Assembly (NCBI GenBank): GCA_010093515.1 | Contig: MU001694.1 | Coordinates: 34,224-67,533, forward strand | From: Lineolata rhizophorae | Lineage: Eukaryota > Ascomycota > Dothideomycetes > Lineolatales > Lineolataceae | Direction of reading: 5' to 3' | Length of the DNA stretch: 33,310 bases | Shown: positions 30,329-33,310 of the stretch, in pieces | Numbering within the stretch: position 1 is the stretch's first letter | Layout of the letters: the number at the start of each line of letters is the position of its first letter | Notes under the pieces: model-generated | Databases searched by the model: none | The model's input: only the letters and a program-made list of their open reading frames with translations | Told to the model about the DNA's origin: nothing | Translations under genes and position numbers: made by a program

Positions 30329-31892
30329 CTATGAAGTCCCAGGTATTCGATCATACACCATATTCCTAGACCACGTCAGCAAACTCTTCCAAGCCGTCAG
30401 ACCAAGCCAGTACAACAAAAACTTACAGAGAGAAATATGAATGGATTGCGGGATTCTTCATCTCGTTCTGAACCTCCGCCCACAAGACATTGATTCCTCC
30501 AAACTCAACCCAACACGTTATTCAGCAATGCCATGTTGAACCCCTGTAGCCCCTCCAATATGCACACCTAGCACCACAGCCCGCGTTCCTTGAGCCGCGA
30601 CTCCTTGGGTCATTGGTTCAGCGGCCAGATGGACTGCACTTCCGTCACGTCCTCGAATCCTGCCTCAGATCGTCCATTGCTTGTAGTTCTTAGTCCGGTC
30701 CACGCGGCGGCCAGTTTGATGCGAGGCTTGGATCATGGATCGGGACCAGCGCGCCAGCGCGCTGTGGGGTTTCACCGTGCCGGAGATGGTCAGTTGATCT
30801 GGGCAGACCTGGAAAATTCATTGGAGATGGATAGGAACATGTGCTCATAGGCTTGTCTAAACACTTTGAAGAAATCTTTGAAGGCGGCGACGAGGACGCG
30901 GCCATAGATATAGTCGAATTTTTGGTCGTATGTCCAGTCTTCTTTGCTGTCGTCGATCTCGAACTTGCAGTTTGGTGGAACTCTGAGTGTTTCCCAGATT
31001 ATCAGTTTCGCCGCGATGGGTGATATGAGAAGGTGACTTTACAAGCTTGGTTGGCATGGGCTAAGATCTGAGCCGATTATCTGTGCAAACGTTAATATTA
31101 GCGTACCAATTCAGTTAGTCCGGGGTCATCATTTGCCTGAGCATCTGGAAACTGATAGGCTAATAGAATTGTTAGTTTCATTGGTTATTCCAAACTGTAG
31201 AGGCGCAGTACCAAATTCGATTGCCCAAATTCCTACTTCGGTCATTACTACAGGAAACTGAAATGAAGGAACACTTGATTGCGCACCTGTGCCTGTTCCA
31301 ATGTCCAACACGATTTTCACCTTCTTCTTATCCAGTAGAGCCAAATATAATTGTCCGTCGGTTACCATAAGCCAAATGTGGTGTTGCATATCTATTTAGC
31401 GATGTCAGTATTCCTTCGCGCTAGCCGGAACATTATGTTATCACCTAGCCGGTTCAACTCTCGCTGCACGGAACGTACTAATTAGCACATATCAAACCCT
31501 CAAGTGAGAGCGATGCATGAATTTTGCGCATACCTCGTCGTCTGGAACAGGATATTCTAAACCACTTTTAGCGCTATCGAACTTGCGGCTTTATATAATG
31601 ATTTACGGCCGGATTTGTACTAGTGCTGTCCCCGACCAAACTCTCTGACTCCTTGAAGCAGGCTAGAGTGTAGAAACGTGGTGTCGCTGCCTATGAAATA
31701 CCAATTAGCTATGGTAGCTTTATGACTTCCGCAAATTAGGATACCCACACATCATCGTCGAAGGATTCGTTCTTGATTTCTTGATTATATTAGCTGAACA
31801 TAGAAATCCAAGGTGCAAGGTAGGTGTACTTCGGCATTATCGACCATGACAACTTGAGCTAGGTCAGCTTGTACATCTACCGGATCACTCAT
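30329..31892 (-). pseudogene. Decayed LaeA-like SAM-dependent methyltransferase gene
   Basis: On the minus strand, family segments appear in order and are joined by canonical small introns. They are EYPVPDDE-RELNRLDMQHHIWL, DGQLYLALL, VLDIGTGTG-IWAIEFAYQFPDAQ, IIGSDLSPCQPSLVPPNCKF, EIDDSKEDWTYDQKFDYIYG, LARWSRSMIQASHQTGR, EAGFEDVTEVQSIWPLNQ, GLQGFNMALLNNVLG and NPAIHSYFSLNMVYDR. VLDIGTGTG is SAM motif I. Seven introns are recognisable, e.g. GTAAAG...CTCAG (60 bp) and GTAAGT...CTAG at 30366-30426; one begins with GC instead of GT. The start would be near 31890-31892. Damage: three in-frame stops where the family has Trp, Gln and Trp (after WPLNQ, after GLWC, after NVLG), plus at least two frame changes, and the expected PGG(Y/W)xE region is missing. 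The N-terminal 70 codons are also poorly readable. LaeA-like enzymes regulate or tailor secondary metabolism. The gene is almost certainly non-functional. Confidence 0.8.
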
Positions 31893-33096
31893 GGTTCACA
31901 AAGCCAATAATTGTTGTCGCAATATTAATCGATTGGGATAGAAGGTAACTGAAATTCATAGTGTTTCGGGAGGCTAGTTCGAGCTGCTTGAGAACAAAAA
32001 CAGCCTCAAAGCAAAGCGATAACACTCTACACTGACCCGGGCGGAAGCGGGGCGGCTGGGACGGCTTATGAAAGAAATGAAATCCGTGAATGTACGAGCG
32101 GCACGGCCAATTTCCCAAGTGCCGGTTTAATGCTTACTCCACTTGGTAGGTGCAGCACTGCCGATGCGCGATACGTCTCTTCATTAGTGCCTGGAATAGT
32201 GCGCGGCTGCATCGGGTGTAGTGTATATTGTACTGCGGGAACGCAGCATACAGACGGAACAGCTACCCCACTCGTCTGTTTGTTCCAGTGCAAATTTTGT
32301 TTTTGAGCTAATGAAGCCGTGCGCGGGATTAAGCAAGTAGTGTGGGGGTGAAATGGTGGTGCAGCTAGTGTGGAATGTTTGAATAAACTCCCGACGCCGC
32401 TAAGCACCTGAAGACATCCTAAGAAACCAGTGAATGTCAATTACTAGAAGTATATCTACACCTCATGTCTCCGTAAATGCTAGAAATTCTACGACAACAC
32501 GGGGCTGAACTTGATTGGCCTTAAGTGCGTCGGTGCGTTGGTTCAAGCACTTGAACCCAAGTGAGGAATTGGTGAGTACTTCGCGCTTTGCTTTCACGTA
32601 GGGAAGTGGCGAGGCTAAATTGATTGTCATCTTATAGCTAATAAAATGCACATAGTCGTCTATACCTTACTGAACGAAAAGTATAGCTAGACCGCTTATT
32701 AGATAGCTTCTTCCCGATGCAGAGAATCCTTAGAAATACTACCAGGAAAGGAATTGCAACATGCTACAATACCTTCAATGGCACAACGAGTGAGTAAGGA
32801 ATTATTTAGGTTTGAATCTTTCTAGCACAGGGTTCCTGGACAAAATTAGAAAGCCGCAAGAAAGGGTCCAATCTATCTAGCCCTTAGGGTTAAAGATCCT
32901 TTATTCCACACACAAAAACAGGGACTGTGGTTTTTGAACCAATTCGCATGTCGTTCTATATAGACTTCGCTATAAATAAATGATCCACTAACGTAATCCA
33001 CAAGCGAGTGGCATTCCCAAGCGAGTGGCACTCCCACCAGCATCTTCATCAGCAAAATGCCAATATCTCAACCAAAACTCATCGGATTCGAGCGTT
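31893..33096. other. Gene-poor region left of a transposable-element fragment
   Basis: A 124-codon minus frame at 32440-32066 has no recognisable domain and is not called. An 8-bp stem hairpin (GGTTCAAG, CA, CTTGAACC) lies at 32540-32557. The right end, from about 32990, reads into the 3' flank of the element fragment and includes a 17-bp tandem pair. Confidence 0.4.
33002..33035 (+). repeat. Tandem pair of 17-bp units
   Basis: AAGCGAGTGGCATTCCC and AAGCGAGTGGCACTCCC are adjacent and differ by one transition. They lie just beyond the stop codon of the zinc-knuckle fragment, in its 3' flank. Confidence 0.75.
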
Positions 33097-33309
33097 TTAA
33101 GCATCATTTGAAGCTCCAGCAGCTTGGGAACCAGCCTGACATGTCCGACTGTTGTGTCCTTCAATGCCACAGTGACCACATCGCCTTCTTTTGGTGGTGA
33201 CGCCCACCACGATGGGAGCATCCACCAGCATTTCTTGCTGCAATTGAGCCTCAATGGTAGGATGATGGACCAATTCCCTTCCTTCTAGCATGCTGAGAGG
33301 TCTCTGAGT
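33097..33309 (-). mobile_element. C-terminal zinc-knuckle end of a probable transposable-element protein (partial)
   Basis: The frame is open from the right window edge to a TAA at 33097-33099. It ends in KRRRCGHCGIEGHNSRTCQ, a CCHC knuckle, then AGSQAAGASNDA. The segment before it (HHPTIEAQLQQEML) looks helical. This arrangement, a basic stretch plus CGxCGxxGHNxRTC close to the C-terminus, recalls fungal DNA transposases of pogo/Fot1-like or related DDE families. A gag-type protein cannot be excluded because only 71 residues are inside the window. No terminal inverted repeat was identified. Confidence 0.5.
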
Positions 33310-33310
33310 G

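Noticed and set aside
32066-32440. 124-codon minus frame
   Set aside because: No recognisable motif and no flanking exons; isolated in gene-poor DNA.
1-33310. CRISPR arrays, operons and bacterial-type regulatory elements
   Set aside because: None is present; introns and gene families show eukaryotic nuclear DNA.

Overview
The window looks like nuclear DNA of a filamentous ascomycete (Pezizomycotina). Most genes carry short introns of 50-110 bp with GT...AG ends and a CTAAC, CTAAT or CTGAC branch site. A HET-domain gene, a SesB-like esterase relic, a LaeA-like methyltransferase relic and an EthD-domain gene are all typical of that group. A class (Dothideomycetes or other) cannot be fixed from the sequence alone. 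All gene models were spliced by eye.

Layout. Positions 1-9.6 kb are accessory: a possible gene end at the left edge, an EthD-domain gene (minus), a cytochrome P450 (plus), a HET-domain gene (minus) and an RNase H-like gene (minus). Positions 9.6-11.85 kb are gene-poor and A+T-richer. They end in a diverged palindrome of roughly 370 bp that reads as similar peptides on both strands. From 11.85 to 29.7 kb lies a G+C-rich block of mostly conserved genes: GPI mannosyltransferase 1 (minus), a TRAX-like gene (plus, divergent), a relic of a SesB-type esterase (minus), a large PIN-like protein with RG-rich tail (plus), a small zinc-ribbon ORF (minus), a short-chain dehydrogenase (plus), a predicted N-myristoylated protein (plus) and a BRCT-domain protein (plus). 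From 29.7 kb to the end the DNA is again gene-poor. It holds a decayed LaeA-like methyltransferase, still recognisable with seven introns, and at the right edge the C-terminal zinc knuckle of a probable transposable-element protein.

How the parts relate. EthD and P450 proteins are common tailoring enzymes of fungal polyketide clusters. No backbone synthase is visible, so this pair is a lone remnant or a cluster edge at best. The HET gene and the SesB-like relic belong to the fungal non-self-recognition repertoire. GPI14 and TRAX share a 450-bp divergent promoter region with a TATA-like box and a telomere-like motif. No CRISPR, rRNA or convincing tRNA was found. No clear new multi-gene system was found; the most unusual items are the palindrome, the repeated LFDP/LDPN motifs of the PIN-like protein, the in-gene GC-skew oscillation and the decay pattern of the methyltransferase.
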